From: Nitrospirota bacterium
GTDB lineage: Bacteria; Nitrospirota; Nitrospiria; Nitrospirales; Nitrospiraceae
NCBI GenBank assembly: GCA_005877775.1
Contig: VBOJ01000076.1
Location: 1 to 59,709 of the forward strand
Direction: 5' to 3'
DNA: 59,709 nt
Positions 30,283 to 40,664 of the stretch are shown here, in pieces. The notes below the pieces were generated by a model. It was not told where the DNA came from. It made no database searches and saw nothing but the letters and a program-made list of their open reading frames with translations. Within the stretch, counting starts at the first letter, position 1. Each line of letters begins with the position of its first letter. The translations under genes were made by a program, and so were the position numbers.

Positions 30283-31947
30283 TCAGTCTCGGCCACGGTC
30301 CGGACCGGTGTCCTTGAAATAGCCCTGATCCGGAAGCCCCTTGGCCTGGATGGTGAACTCTCCCGCTACCACACTCACCCATTGCTTCGATGTGCAACAG
30401 CTTCCGTCAGGGAGCAAATCCCACGACCCTCGCCGGACCACCAGCGGGCCCTTGGTCATATCTGGATGAAATTCATTGGCTTTCCCGATTCCAAATACGT
30501 GCCGTCTGGGCACTCGCACTTTGATTTCTGTGTCGCTCCAGGAGACCACGATAGCAGCGACGCCGTTAAAGAGCACTTCGCTTCTCGACACATTCTCCCC
30601 TAACTGCATTGGCAGAAAATCGTGGCCACCCTCATTGAGGCCGGGCTGTGTCTGTTCCGTCGTCTTCAAGAAATTTCCGAACCCTGACCCTTTGATCGTG
30701 ACAATCTCATCCAATCCCGCGGAGGCGGGCTGAAACGATTCGACCTTGGGGGTGGCCACTGTGAAGCTCCCGGCCACTGTGGAGACGATACCTCGCTCGG
30801 CGCAGCAGGAACCATCCGCTTTCGGAGTGGTCGCGCCGCGTCGAATCACGACTGGCCCGTCCTTGGCGCTGAAGGGCACCCAGACATCAATCTTGTCGTC
30901 ATGCCACCGATAGACCACGGCCGGCACGCCCCCGAATTCCACTCCATTCTCCCCTTTGTCAAAGTCCGCGAACGCAAAGGGAGTGGAGCCGCTCTCCGAG
31001 AAGAACCCGAAGTTCTCCCCGGAAATCCTCACCAGACTCCCGATCGGTGCACTGGCTGGCGACAGACCGGTCACCTTGGGCACGAGCACGGTGAAGTTCC
31101 CCACGGTCCGCTGCGTCTCTCCACGTTTGACCACGACCGGTCCATTGCTGGCTCCCAGCGGCACGTGAGCCACGATGACTCCATCAGTCCACTTGGCCAC
31201 CGTGGCCGGCTGGCCGTTCAAGAGGATGGCATCTCCGGGTTCCTTGCTTGCGCCAAATCCCTTTCCGAACAGCACAAATTTCGTCCCAATCGGTCCGCTG
31301 GTCGGATCAACTCGGACGGAGGGCAACACTTTCAGCGGCAGGGCGTTACTCACGCTGTATTCCACAGGGGCGCAGCAAGATCCGTCCGGCAAGGGGTCCG
31401 ATGAGGCGAGCCGGACAACCACATCGCCCGACTCAGCATTTCCGGGAACCTCGACCTCCAGTTTGTCATCTCGCCATTTCCTGACCCGTGCCGGTACGCC
31501 GCTGATGAGCACATCGTTGACTCCAAACATTGTGTTCGGATCCTTGGAGCCGGCCGTATTCCCGAAATGCTCGCCGGTGATCCGGAGAATCGTTCCCGGC
31601 TCCGTCTCGATTGGCTGCAACACGAGAAGCGTCGGGCGCTGAACTGAAAAGGTTCCGGCAGGGATCTTCTTTTTCCCTCTCATCACCTCCACCGGACCGT
31701 TGGTGGCCCGGAGCGGAACTTTCACCCCGATAAGGTCCGTTTCCCAGCGTTGGATCAGAGCCGGCGTTCCGTTGAACAAGACCCGGTTTTCCTGCGTTGA
31801 TTTGAATTGGCCGAACCCCTTCCCAGCAATGGTCACGGTTGCTCCTGGTGGAGCCGCATTAGGAACCAGCTCGGTCCCGGCCCAAGCCTGGCTCAACAAA
31901 CCAGTGAGCGGGAGGAACCCTAATGAAAAGAGGGCAACGATCCACAT
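30283..31947 (-). CDS. Secreted multi-IPT/TIG domain protein
   Basis: Signal peptide MWIVALFSLGFLPLTGLLSQAWA; repeated P..GPIGTKFVLFGKGFG / A.LNGQPATVAKWTD..I.AHVP units. Confidence 0.85.
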   Translation of the reverse strand: MWIVALFSLGFLPLTGLLSQAWAGTELVPNAAPPGATVTIAGKGFGQFKSTQENRVLFNGTPALIQRWETDLIGVKVPLRATNGPVEVMRGKKKIPAGTFSVQRPTLLVLQPIETEPGTILRITGEHFGNTAGSKDPNTMFGVNDVLISGVPARVRKWRDDKLEVEVPGNAESGDVVVRLASSDPLPDGSCCAPVEYSVSNALPLKVLPSVRVDPTSGPIGTKFVLFGKGFGASKEPGDAILLNGQPATVAKWTDGVIVAHVPLGASNGPVVVKRGETQRTVGNFTVLVPKVTGLSPASAPIGSLVRISGENFGFFSESGSTPFAFADFDKGENGVEFGGVPAVVYRWHDDKIDVWVPFSAKDGPVVIRRGATTPKADGSCCAERGIVSTVAGSFTVATPKVESFQPASAGLDEIVTIKGSGFGNFLKTTEQTQPGLNEGGHDFLPMQLGENVSRSEVLFNGVAAIVVSWSDTEIKVRVPRRHVFGIGKANEFHPDMTKGPLVVRRGSWDLLPDGSCCTSKQWVSVVAGEFTIQAKGLPDQGYFKDTGPDRGRD

Positions 31948-32119
31948 TGGTGCTTCTCCTGGAAACGTGAGGATAGGTTCGTCCCTCAGCGTGGCAACAC
32001 ACCTCACACACGAGAGGGATGAAGGCCGGAACGGGGTACGCCGTCGAGCGAAGGGACGTGAGGCACTATAACAAGCGTGTTTTTTTCTTGTCAAGCAAGG
32101 CCCTGGCGGCACAAACCGG

Positions 32120-33085
32120 CTAGAAGCCTGGAAGGGTGGGTAACGCCGCCTTCGCCGCTGCCCGCACCTCCTGGTCCAAGTCCTGCTTGGCCAGGCGCTC
32201 GATGGCAGAACGGGACTTGGCGTCACGAATTGATTCCAGGGCCCGTACGGAGGCAAGCCGCACGCCGGGGTCAGCATGCTCAAGGAGTGCGATCAAAACC
32301 GGGACTGCTCTCGGGTCCTGAAGTCGACCGAGTTCTTGGATCGTTTTTTCGCGTGCCAGCCCCGCATAGAGCGTCTCAAATGTGGGGAGGGTCGACGCGG
32401 TAGAGGGGAGTTCATCAGTGGGCGAAACGGTTATTGGTTCTTCTTTCACCTGCAGCCGCCGCAAACCCTCGATCAGCGAGCCGATTGTGTCTCGGCGAGA
32501 GACGACAAATCCCTTGATAATGTCACCAAGAAAATAAAAGTACGGGTTGGTTTCAAACTTGCGAAGAACCTCCAAATAGGGCGCATTGGTAGACTCGGTA
32601 AGGCCCGAGGATTCACGGATCACCAGACGCAGAAGCTCTCCCTCTGTCGGATGTTCAAGACTGGCCACAAAAGCGATGTCAGTTTCATACAGACCGATAC
32701 GAAATTGTCTTCCTCGTTCTTCCCTATACTCGACCTTCAGAATAAGATCGTGTGGATCGGTCTGGTTCTGGACGACTGCAATCCCTGCTGAATGCAGTTT
32801 CATCCTCAGGGAAGGCACAACCGGAAAAGAGACCCGGCCTCGTGGCCTCCAGGTTGAAGACTTTACATCCACATAAAGGGTTGTGGTTCGGTTCACCAGC
32901 TGATCCGCTGCATCACTCAACACCCGCTCCTCGGCTGACGTCACCAGAGGCCCCATCACCAGACACATCACGAACAAGGAAAGCAGAACCCCGGACCCGG
33001 CCGTCACGAACACCTTCCACCATCCTTTCTCTTGAAGGCCACCCCGAATCACCTGCCCAAGACGCCCCTCTTGCGCGGCAGTCAT
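32120..33085 (-). CDS. Membrane-anchored protein with C-terminal HEAT repeats (paralogue 1)
   Basis: Hydrophobic N-terminus; RAVPVLIALLEHADPGVRLASVRALESI HEAT unit; shares NPYFYFLG with its neighbour. Confidence 0.7.
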   Translation of the reverse strand: MTAAQEGRLGQVIRGGLQEKGWWKVFVTAGSGVLLSLFVMCLVMGPLVTSAEERVLSDAADQLVNRTTTLYVDVKSSTWRPRGRVSFPVVPSLRMKLHSAGIAVVQNQTDPHDLILKVEYREERGRQFRIGLYETDIAFVASLEHPTEGELLRLVIRESSGLTESTNAPYLEVLRKFETNPYFYFLGDIIKGFVVSRRDTIGSLIEGLRRLQVKEEPITVSPTDELPSTASTLPTFETLYAGLAREKTIQELGRLQDPRAVPVLIALLEHADPGVRLASVRALESIRDAKSRSAIERLAKQDLDQEVRAAAKAALPTLPGF

Positions 33086-33137
33086 CCCTATCAATGCTAC
33101 AAGCAAACCACCAAGCTCGACAAGGCCCTGGCGAGAC

Positions 33138-34034
33138 TCAAGGAACCTTCGAGGAGCCTGGCAGGCCAGCCAGCGCGGCCGCAGCAGCTTGTCGAACTTC
33201 TCGGTCTCCCTCCTGTTGGGCCATACGCTCAATGGCAGGCCTGGCCTCGTCAGCCCGAATCGCACCCAAGGCACGGACCGAGAGCAGGCGGACTTGTCGG
33301 TTGCCATGCCCAAGAAGGGTCATCAGGAGCGGCACAGCCTGGGGGTCTTTGAGCCGACCCAGTTCTCGAATCGTATTCTCGCGCACCAATTGAGGGTACA
33401 GCGTCTCGCCATGAACCATCTCAAGCCTCCCGTCCCCCAGATCGGGCGCGTGCAGGTCACTTCTCCGATGCTCGTTGTCTATCAGTCGTTGCAGGCTCTG
33501 AAGCAGGACACCGGTTCGGTCAGGACGGGAAGTGATGCTTGCTCTGACAAACTGCCCCAGAAAATAAAAATAAGGGTTGGTTTGGAACCGTTCGAGCGCT
33601 TCCAAATAAGGAGGGGTGCCTGACTCTGGGTTGGCCGAGGATTCCCGGATCGTCATGTCAAGGAGCGAGCCAAGCTCCGGATGCTCGAGTTGGATCACAC
33701 AGGTGATATCCGTTCCATACATATCAAACTTATATTGCTTACCCCGCTCCTCCCGATAGTCCACCTTTAGGGTGAGCTCATGGGAATCGGTGGGGTTTCG
33801 GACAACGGTAAACCCTGCCGTAGCCAGGCTGGTTCGGAGCGAAGGCGTCACATCAGTGAGACTCTTGCCGCGTGGCATCCAAGTGGAGAACGCGATATCT
33901 ATAGAAATGGTCTTGGCCTGACCGACACGTTCATACTCCGCATCCGTCAAGGTCCGCTCGCCAGCCGACGCGGACAAGCCTCCCCACAGGAGCCCTATCG
34001 CCACGACACCCGACACGAGACTCGGCTGGCGCAT
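33138..34034 (-). CDS. Secreted protein with C-terminal HEAT repeats (paralogue 2)
   Basis: Signal peptide; [22 protein letters not shown] and NPYFYFLG shared with 32120-33085; HEAT repeats. Confidence 0.75.
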   Translation of the reverse strand: MRQPSLVSGVVAIGLLWGGLSASAGERTLTDAEYERVGQAKTISIDIAFSTWMPRGKSLTDVTPSLRTSLATAGFTVVRNPTDSHELTLKVDYREERGKQYKFDMYGTDITCVIQLEHPELGSLLDMTIRESSANPESGTPPYLEALERFQTNPYFYFLGQFVRASITSRPDRTGVLLQSLQRLIDNEHRRSDLHAPDLGDGRLEMVHGETLYPQLVRENTIRELGRLKDPQAVPLLMTLLGHGNRQVRLLSVRALGAIRADEARPAIERMAQQEGDREVRQAAAAALAGLPGSSKVP

Positions 34035-34072
34035 GCTGTCACTCCACCAACACCGACGCGAAGGCGAGAGGC

Positions 34073-34531
34073 TCAGCGGACCTGCAGAATAATCTCCAGT
34101 TCCACCGGCGCATTGAGCGGAAGTTCCGCTGCGCCGACGGCCACACGAGCGTGGCGGCCTGCCTCGTCAAAAATCTTGACCAGTAAATCGGAGGCTCCAT
34201 TGACCACTGCCGGTTGCTGGACAAATCCATCGGCTGAGGCCACATGACCGACCATCCGGACAACTTTCTTGACACGGTCCAGAGTGCCCAGTTCTTTTCG
34301 AACGATCGCCAGCGCATTGAGGAGGGCAATCCGCGCCGCCTCATAGCCCTGCTCCACGGTCAGATCTGTTCCCAGCTTCCCCGGAAGGGCCAGCTTTCCA
34401 TCGCGAAAGGGAACGACCCCGCTTAAGAACAAGAGGTCACCTGCCTGCACAGCCGGAATATAGGTCGCCACCGGCTGAGGCGGAGACGGCAACTGAATAC
34501 CCAGCTCAGTGAGTCTGGTCTCGTAGGACAT
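34073..34531 (-). CDS. RidA family protein
   Basis: [20 protein letters not shown]...[52 protein letters not shown]. Confidence 0.88.
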   Translation of the reverse strand: MSYETRLTELGIQLPSPPQPVATYIPAVQAGDLLFLSGVVPFRDGKLALPGKLGTDLTVEQGYEAARIALLNALAIVRKELGTLDRVKKVVRMVGHVASADGFVQQPAVVNGASDLLVKIFDEAGRHARVAVGAAELPLNAPVELEIILQVR

Positions 34532-34549
34532 GGGTCTTGCGAGCTGAAT

Positions 34550-34620
34550 AGTTTTGAGTCTTGAGTTGTGAGTTCTTAGTGTAGCAATTCATCGCTCAGC
34601 ACTCACAACTTGTCACTGTG
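34550..34620. repeat. Imperfect intergenic inverted repeat 3' of deoB
   Basis: gagttgtgagttcttagtg against the reverse complement of cgctcagcactcacaactt. Confidence 0.5.
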
Positions 34621-34627
34621 AAGCCGT

Positions 34628-35803
34628 CTACCCAGTGGTCAGCGCGTCCAGGAAACTCTCTCCACAGTCCAACCGGGGAGCACCTAACACCTCGGCCACC
34701 GTCTGGCCAACATCGGCAAAGGTCCGGCGCGTGCTCAGGTTCACTCCTTGCGCGAGTCGCGGGCCAAATACGAGCAAGGGGACATATTCCCGAGAATGTT
34801 CGGTACCGGGCGTCGTCGGATCGTTGCCGTGATCAGCGGTCAGACAGAGCAGATCACCCGGCCCCACGGCATCCAGCAACGGTGGCAGTCGCGCGTCGAA
34901 CTCTTGCAAGGCCTTGGCATACCCTGGGGCATCGTTCCGATGGCCGTACAGAGTGTCAAAATCCACCAGGTTCACAAAGATCAATCCACGTGGCATGGTC
35001 TTGAGCAGCCGGACCGTTTCATCCAGGCCGGCGGCATTGTTGCCCGAGTGGATCGAACGCGTCAATCCCCGCCCGTTGAACAGATCTGCAATCTTCCCAA
35101 TACCCACGATCAGTTGGCCGGAGCCTTTGAGAACATCCAGCACGGTCGGACCAGGCGGCTCGACGGAAAAATCCCGCCGCCGCTCGGTCCGAACGAACGC
35201 ACCGGGCTCACCAGTGAAGGGACGTGCGATCACTCTCCCGACCCGATGGGGAGGGATCAATACCTTCCTGGCTGCTCGGCACATCCGGTAAAGCTCCTCC
35301 ACCGGCACCACACGTTCATGCGCAGCGATCTGAAAGACACTGTCAGTGCTCGTATAGACAATCGGCGCACCGGTTCGGAGATGCTCCGCGCCAAGCTCCT
35401 GGATGATCTCTGTCCCCGAGGCCGCTCGATTGCCCAGCACCTTCCGGCCAATGGTCTGTTGGAACTGATCGAGAACCTCCTTGGGGAATCCGCTCGGATA
35501 CGTGGGAAACGGCTCCTCCAGGAGAATGCCGGCCATCTCCCAATGCCCTGCCGTCGAATCCTTGCCCTTGGACAGTTGGCCCATCTTCCCAAAGCACCCA
35601 TCCGGATGCCCCATCGCACGAATACCGGCGAAGTGGCCGATGTTTCCCAGCCCGAGCGCCTCCAAATTGGGCAACGCCAGCCCCCCGACCGCCTCCGCCA
35701 CATGCGCCAGCGTGTTGCTCCCCACATCCCCATACTCCGCCGCGTCCGGCAGTGCTCCAACGCCGAGTCCATCGAGCACCATGAGAATGACGCGGTTAAT
35801 CAT
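34628..35803 (-). CDS. deoB: Phosphopentomutase
   Basis: [76 protein letters not shown]. Confidence 0.95.
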   Translation of the reverse strand: MINRVILMVLDGLGVGALPDAAEYGDVGSNTLAHVAEAVGGLALPNLEALGLGNIGHFAGIRAMGHPDGCFGKMGQLSKGKDSTAGHWEMAGILLEEPFPTYPSGFPKEVLDQFQQTIGRKVLGNRAASGTEIIQELGAEHLRTGAPIVYTSTDSVFQIAAHERVVPVEELYRMCRAARKVLIPPHRVGRVIARPFTGEPGAFVRTERRRDFSVEPPGPTVLDVLKGSGQLIVGIGKIADLFNGRGLTRSIHSGNNAAGLDETVRLLKTMPRGLIFVNLVDFDTLYGHRNDAPGYAKALQEFDARLPPLLDAVGPGDLLCLTADHGNDPTTPGTEHSREYVPLLVFGPRLAQGVNLSTRRTFADVGQTVAEVLGAPRLDCGESFLDALTTG

Positions 35804-35938
35804 GGCGGCACTATAGCAGAAGGAAGCAGGTTTTGGAAAAGCAGTGAGGCTGACCTCTTGCTCATTTCAACAGGAGGTGAGGTAGGAGGCGAATCCAGCT
35901 AGATGAGATGGCACTGAGCACAATGCGTCGTGCATCCG

Positions 35939-36961
35939 TCATGACACCCGTCGGGCAGGACGCCGCTGGTACTTGTCCACCGCCCGGTTATGCTCGTCCA
36001 GTGTGGAGGAGAAGTGATGGGTCCCGTCGTTGCGGGATACGAAATAGAGGTACTTGGCCCGGATTGGATACAGCGCAGCTCGGATCGAGTGGAGGCCAGG
36101 GCTCGCGATGGGGCCTGGTGGCAGTCCTCTGACGCGATAAGTATTGTAGGGACTGCGCACGTCCAAGTCGCGCTTTTTCAGGTTGCCATCGAACGAATCG
36201 AGTCCATAGATGACCGTGGGATCGCTCTGCAGCGGGATTTTCCGTCGCAGGCGGTTGTGGAACACCGCCGAAATCAGATCTCGTTCTGAATCCACGCTCG
36301 TCTCTTTCTCGATCACGGAGGCGAGCGTGAGCACTTCGTGGACAGTCATGTTCACCTCCTTCGCCCTCTCGCGCAGCTCAGGTGTGAAGGATTCCCAGAG
36401 GCTCGTCACCATGGTAGTGATGATGTCCTTTGCCTTGGCATTCCTGGCCAACCGGTAGGTGTTCGGAAAAAGATAGCCTTCCAGCGTGGCCACGTCCAGG
36501 TTCAGGGTCTGGATAAACTGCTTGTCACGCGCCAGCCGAAGAAATTCATCCGGATCGGACAGTCCTTTCTGCCTCAGCAGGTCGGCGATTTGGACGAAGG
36601 TATAGCCTTCCGGAATTGTGACTGCATGGAGGACGACCTGGCCGTTCAGGATTCGCGAGAGGATCTCGGCGGGACGCATTGCGGCATGAAGCTCATACTC
36701 TCCCGCCAGCATGCGCCGATCGGCGGAGGCGATCTTTCCCAGGGTCAGGAAGCTACCACGGTTCCTGATCAGGCCCGCCTGTTCCAGCAAGATGGCGACC
36801 TGCCGCAGCGTCGCGCCTTCTGGAATAAGAACGATGCGGTGGGGCGGTTGGGCGGACGGGCTTGAGACCGGCGCGGTCATCCACCACACGCCCTGATACA
36901 CCGCCAGCGCGAGCGCGCCCAAGATGGCGAGTATCAGCAGCGGTGCCAGCCCACGCGTCAT
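35939..36961 (-). CDS. mltG: Endolytic transglycosylase MltG (YceG-like)
   Basis: LEGYLFPNTYRLARNA, LTLASVIEKETSVDSERDLISAVFHNRL, LQSDPTVIYGL, YNTYRVRGLPPGPIASPGLHSIRAAL. Confidence 0.95.
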   Translation of the reverse strand: MTRGLAPLLILAILGALALAVYQGVWWMTAPVSSPSAQPPHRIVLIPEGATLRQVAILLEQAGLIRNRGSFLTLGKIASADRRMLAGEYELHAAMRPAEILSRILNGQVVLHAVTIPEGYTFVQIADLLRQKGLSDPDEFLRLARDKQFIQTLNLDVATLEGYLFPNTYRLARNAKAKDIITTMVTSLWESFTPELRERAKEVNMTVHEVLTLASVIEKETSVDSERDLISAVFHNRLRRKIPLQSDPTVIYGLDSFDGNLKKRDLDVRSPYNTYRVRGLPPGPIASPGLHSIRAALYPIRAKYLYFVSRNDGTHHFSSTLDEHNRAVDKYQRRPARRVS

Positions 36962-37461
36962 ACCCCTTCAGATGTCTGATGGCCAGCCTTATCTGCCGAG
37001 GCCTGGCCACCTGGATCCCCTTCACCCGGAGCCTCTCCAGAAGATGAGCAGCTTTCCAGATAACTCTGGAGGAGAAGCGCCGCAGCCACTCGATCCACGG
37101 CTCCCTTGCGTTTTTTCCGGCTCACGTCCGCCTCGATCAGCATCTGTTCGGCTGATTTGGTGGTCAGCCGCTCATCCCACGCAATCACCGGAACGCTCAG
37201 GGCCCGTTGCAGTGTCTCGATCATTCGCTGGACCGCTTCGGCCTGTACGCCGACACGACCGTCCAGTTGGAGCGGAAGTCCCATCACCACTCTGCCGACG
37301 TCATGCCGACGGACCAGTTGCTGGATATGGGCGATATCCGCCTCAACTGATCGCCGCTCAAAGGTTTCGAGCGGCTGCGCGATCCAACCGAGCTCATCGC
37401 TGAGCGCGACGCCGATGCGTTTGCTTCCTGGGTCCAAGGCCAAAACACGCGTGCCGGCCAT
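36958..37461 (-). CDS. ruvX: Putative pre-16S rRNA nuclease / RuvX (YqgF)
   Basis: MAGTRVLALDPGSKRIGVALSDELGWIAQPLETF, VVMGLPLQLDGRVG, WDERLTTKSAEQMLIEADVSRKKRKGAVDRVAAALLLQSYL. Confidence 0.93.
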   Translation of the reverse strand: MAGTRVLALDPGSKRIGVALSDELGWIAQPLETFERRSVEADIAHIQQLVRRHDVGRVVMGLPLQLDGRVGVQAEAVQRMIETLQRALSVPVIAWDERLTTKSAEQMLIEADVSRKKRKGAVDRVAAALLLQSYLESCSSSGEAPGEGDPGGQASADKAGHQTSEGV

Positions 37462-37465
37462 AAGC

Positions 37466-40120
37466 TTACCGCTGAATCCCCTTTTCGACCAACTCAAACA
37501 CTTTTTCCAACGCACTCGCCAGCCCTGCCGGGTTTTTCCCCCCTGCCTGTGCCAGTTCCGCCCGCCCACCGCCGGTCCCGCCAATCTCGGCGGCCAGCGG
37601 CTTGATCAGCTCGCCCGCGGGGAGTCGTGCCGACAGATCAGAGGTCGTCGCAACCAGCAACGACGCCTTGTCGTCTTGGACCGACCCGAGCACGATGACG
37701 CCGGACTTCAGCTTCTCGCGGATCGAATCGGCCAGCGTCCGCAAATCCTTCATCTCCATCCCGTCCACACGCTGCGTGTAGACGCTTACACCGGCCACTT
37801 TTCGAGCCTGCCCGGCATCCGCCGCAGCTTGACCGGAGGCGAATCTGGCTTTGAGCTTTTCCAATTCCTGCTCCTTCTCCTTGAGCAGGGCCACGATCTT
37901 CCGGGTCTTCGTGAGGACATCACTCCGGTTGGTCTTGAGCACCTCGGCCAGCTCGTCGAGCTCCGCGTCTCGCTGCTTCAACAGGTCATACGCTCCAACA
38001 CCTGTCTGAGCCTCGATCCGACGCACCCCAGCCGCAACCCCGGTCTCCGACACGATCCTGAAGAGCCCGATCTCCCCCGTGTGCCGGCAGTGGGTGCCTC
38101 CGCAGAGTTCCTTGCTGAACGTATTGATGCTCACGACTCGAACCTGGTCCCCATACTTGTCCCCGAAGAAGGCCAAGGCTCCGGCAGCTACTGCCTCCTG
38201 GACCCCCATGATCTGCGTCCGCACCGCATCGTTCCGTCGCACACGCTCGTTGACCATTGACTCGATATCATCAATGTCCCGAGAGGACAGGGGCGTGAAA
38301 TTCGCAAAATCAAACCGGAGTCGGTTGGGGGCCACCAGCGAGCCATACTGTTTCACGTGCGGGCCCAAGAGTTCTCGCAATGCGGCATGCACGAGATGCG
38401 TGGCCGTATGGTTCCGCGCTGCGCTCAGCCGAAGGCCTGCGCTGACCGAGCCCATCACCCGCTCGCCCTCACGGATCCGGCCTGTCCGCACAATGCCTTT
38501 GTGCAGAGACAGGTCCGGCGCCGGTCTCGTCGTTTCCTGAACCTCGACCCGGCCTTCCGGTCCGATCAGCAAGCCGTGATCGCCAACCTGTCCTCCGCCT
38601 TCCGCATAGAACGGCGTGACGTCGAGCGCCAGTTCGACTTCTTCTCCTTCCACTGCTTCCTTGACCAGCCGATCCCCCTTGAGAATCGCCTTGACCAACC
38701 CCTCGGCCTCAAGCCGCTCGTACCCCACGAATCGAGTGGGAGCGACCCGTCCGCCCAACTCAGCCAGGACCGGCCGAACCTTCTCCTTTTCAAAGCCGGC
38801 GCCCTTTCGAGCCCGCTCTCGCTGCTCAGCCAGAGCCACCTCAAAGCCTTCGCGGTCTAGGGTCAATCCCTTGTCCCTAGCCGAATCCGCAGCCAGATCT
38901 AGAGGGTACCCATAGGTATCGTACAGCTCGAACAGTTTCTGTCCCGGAATCATCTTCTGATTGGCCTTCAATACGGCCGCGATGGCGGCTGCCAGCAGGG
39001 GTTCTCCTTTTTCAAGAGTGGCCATGAACCGTCCTTCCTCAGCCTCGATGACCTGGTGAACCGTGCCCCTTGTCTGCTCCAGTTCGGGGTAGGCTTGTTT
39101 CATTTGGGCGATCACTGAATCGGTCAAGCGATGGAGGAATGGCCCATCGAGCCCCAGTCCGAGCAATCGCCCGTACCGTCCGGCCCGCCTGATGATCCGC
39201 CGCAGCACATACCCGCGACCTTCGTTCGAGGGAAGGATGCCGTCCGCCACCATGAACACCATGCCCCGCAGGTGATCCGCGATGACCCGCATCGAACGGT
39301 CGTCGTCCCCGCTCGCCCCATAACGCCTGCGTGCTGCCTCCTCGATCGCACGGAGGATCGGTCGAAAGAGGTCGCTTTCATAGTTGCTGTGCACTCCCTG
39401 CGCCAAGGCTGCCAGACGCTCCAGTCCCATGCCGGTGTCAATGCTCGGCGTGGGGAGTGGTTTGAGCACGCCTTTGCTGTCACGGTCATACTGCATGAAG
39501 ACCAGGTTCCAGATCTCCAGATACCGGTCGCAGTCGCACCCGACCGCGCACGTCGGCTTGCCGCAGCTCAGCGCTGCTCCCTGATCAATCAGGATCTCGG
39601 AACAGGGGCCGCAAGGACCGGTGTCGCCCATCTGCCAGAAATTGTCTGTCTCCCCCAGCCGAACGATCCGAGCGGGCGGCACACCGATCATCCGTTTCCA
39701 GAGGCCATGGGCCTCATCGTCCTCGCGAAACACCGTGACCCAGAGCTTGTCCTTCGGCAACCCGACTACGCCTGTCAGAAAGTCCCACGCGAACCGGATG
39801 GCGTCCTCTTTGAAGTAGTCTCCGAACGAAAAGTTCCCGAGCATCTCGAAAAACGTGTGGTGGCGAGCGGTATAGCCGACGTTCTCGAGGTCATTGTGCT
39901 TGCCGCCTGCCCGCAGGCACTTCTGTACCGTCACCGCCCGCTTGTAGGGGCGGGTCTCCTCGCCCAGGAACACACCCTTGAACTGGTTCATGCCGGCATT
40001 GGTGAACAAGAGAGTGGGATCAGCTTGCGGAATCAGCGGGGAACTGGGCACGGACGTGTGCCCATGCTCGACAAAATACCTGGTGAAGGCTTGACGAAGC
40101 TCCTGTGCACTCTGATTCAT
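37466..40120 (-). CDS. alaS: Alanine--tRNA ligase
   Basis: HTSVPSSPLIPQADPTLLFTNAGMNQFKGVFLG, GDTGPCGPCSEI, NHTATHLVHAALRE, ELCGGTHCRHTGEIG. Confidence 0.97.
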   Translation of the reverse strand: MNQSAQELRQAFTRYFVEHGHTSVPSSPLIPQADPTLLFTNAGMNQFKGVFLGEETRPYKRAVTVQKCLRAGGKHNDLENVGYTARHHTFFEMLGNFSFGDYFKEDAIRFAWDFLTGVVGLPKDKLWVTVFREDDEAHGLWKRMIGVPPARIVRLGETDNFWQMGDTGPCGPCSEILIDQGAALSCGKPTCAVGCDCDRYLEIWNLVFMQYDRDSKGVLKPLPTPSIDTGMGLERLAALAQGVHSNYESDLFRPILRAIEEAARRRYGASGDDDRSMRVIADHLRGMVFMVADGILPSNEGRGYVLRRIIRRAGRYGRLLGLGLDGPFLHRLTDSVIAQMKQAYPELEQTRGTVHQVIEAEEGRFMATLEKGEPLLAAAIAAVLKANQKMIPGQKLFELYDTYGYPLDLAADSARDKGLTLDREGFEVALAEQRERARKGAGFEKEKVRPVLAELGGRVAPTRFVGYERLEAEGLVKAILKGDRLVKEAVEGEEVELALDVTPFYAEGGGQVGDHGLLIGPEGRVEVQETTRPAPDLSLHKGIVRTGRIREGERVMGSVSAGLRLSAARNHTATHLVHAALRELLGPHVKQYGSLVAPNRLRFDFANFTPLSSRDIDDIESMVNERVRRNDAVRTQIMGVQEAVAAGALAFFGDKYGDQVRVVSINTFSKELCGGTHCRHTGEIGLFRIVSETGVAAGVRRIEAQTGVGAYDLLKQRDAELDELAEVLKTNRSDVLTKTRKIVALLKEKEQELEKLKARFASGQAAADAGQARKVAGVSVYTQRVDGMEMKDLRTLADSIREKLKSGVIVLGSVQDDKASLLVATTSDLSARLPAGELIKPLAAEIGGTGGGRAELAQAGGKNPAGLASALEKVFELVEKGIQR

Positions 40121-40641
40121 GAGTCTCCGTTCCGTAACACCGCTTCAATCGTCTCCTCGGTAAACCCGTACCGCCTCAGCAAGGTCGCTCCGGCGGCGCG
40201 GCTGGCTGGGTTCCGCACGTCGTATTTCCGCCTCAGCAGTGCCAGGGCCAATTCGCGCTCACTCCGTTCTCCATAGACCTGGTCGAGTGTTCGCTCGATC
40301 GTGTCGCGCTCAAGCCCCTGCCCGATCATCTCTGCTTCGAGCCGTTCTCGACCCATCGGCCGACGCGCAAGCCGCGCGCTCGCCCATCGGAGCCCGTACC
40401 GTTCATCATCCAGATAGCCTTGTTCTACAAGCCGCTTGATCACCCGCCCGGCGCGAGCCGATGAGACCCCCAGTCTGATCAAATAGGCTCTCATCTGGGC
40501 GTCGGTTCTGTCCCGGCGGGCCAGATACCGAAGAGCTGCCTGCTCGGTCGGATCAACGACGGGAGAAAGGGACCGAAGTGTCTGACGGCGAGGCACACCC
40601 TTCGCGGCGGGAATGCGCTTCGCGACCATGTTTTGGTTCAA
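40117..40641 (-). CDS. recX: Regulatory protein RecX
   Basis: ALRYLARRDRTDAQMRAYLIRLG...VIKRLVEQGYLDDERYGLRWASARLARRPMGRERLEAEM; downstream of recA. Confidence 0.92.
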   Translation of the reverse strand: MNQNMVAKRIPAAKGVPRRQTLRSLSPVVDPTEQAALRYLARRDRTDAQMRAYLIRLGVSSARAGRVIKRLVEQGYLDDERYGLRWASARLARRPMGRERLEAEMIGQGLERDTIERTLDQVYGERSERELALALLRRKYDVRNPASRAAGATLLRRYGFTEETIEAVLRNGDS

Positions 40642-40664
40642 CGCCTAGGCTGCCGGCCCTTCAT

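Noticed and set aside
31948-32283. N-terminal extension of the TIG protein ORF
   Set aside because: Overlaps the 3' end of the HEAT gene and lacks sense; a clear signal peptide begins at 31947.
34748-35902. 384-aa ORF antisense to deoB
   Set aside because: Shadow ORF; no recognisable domain.
37106-40276. Long plus-strand ORFs over ruvX/alaS (37106-38260, 39131-40276)
   Set aside because: Antisense to conserved genes; composition matches mirrored codon usage.
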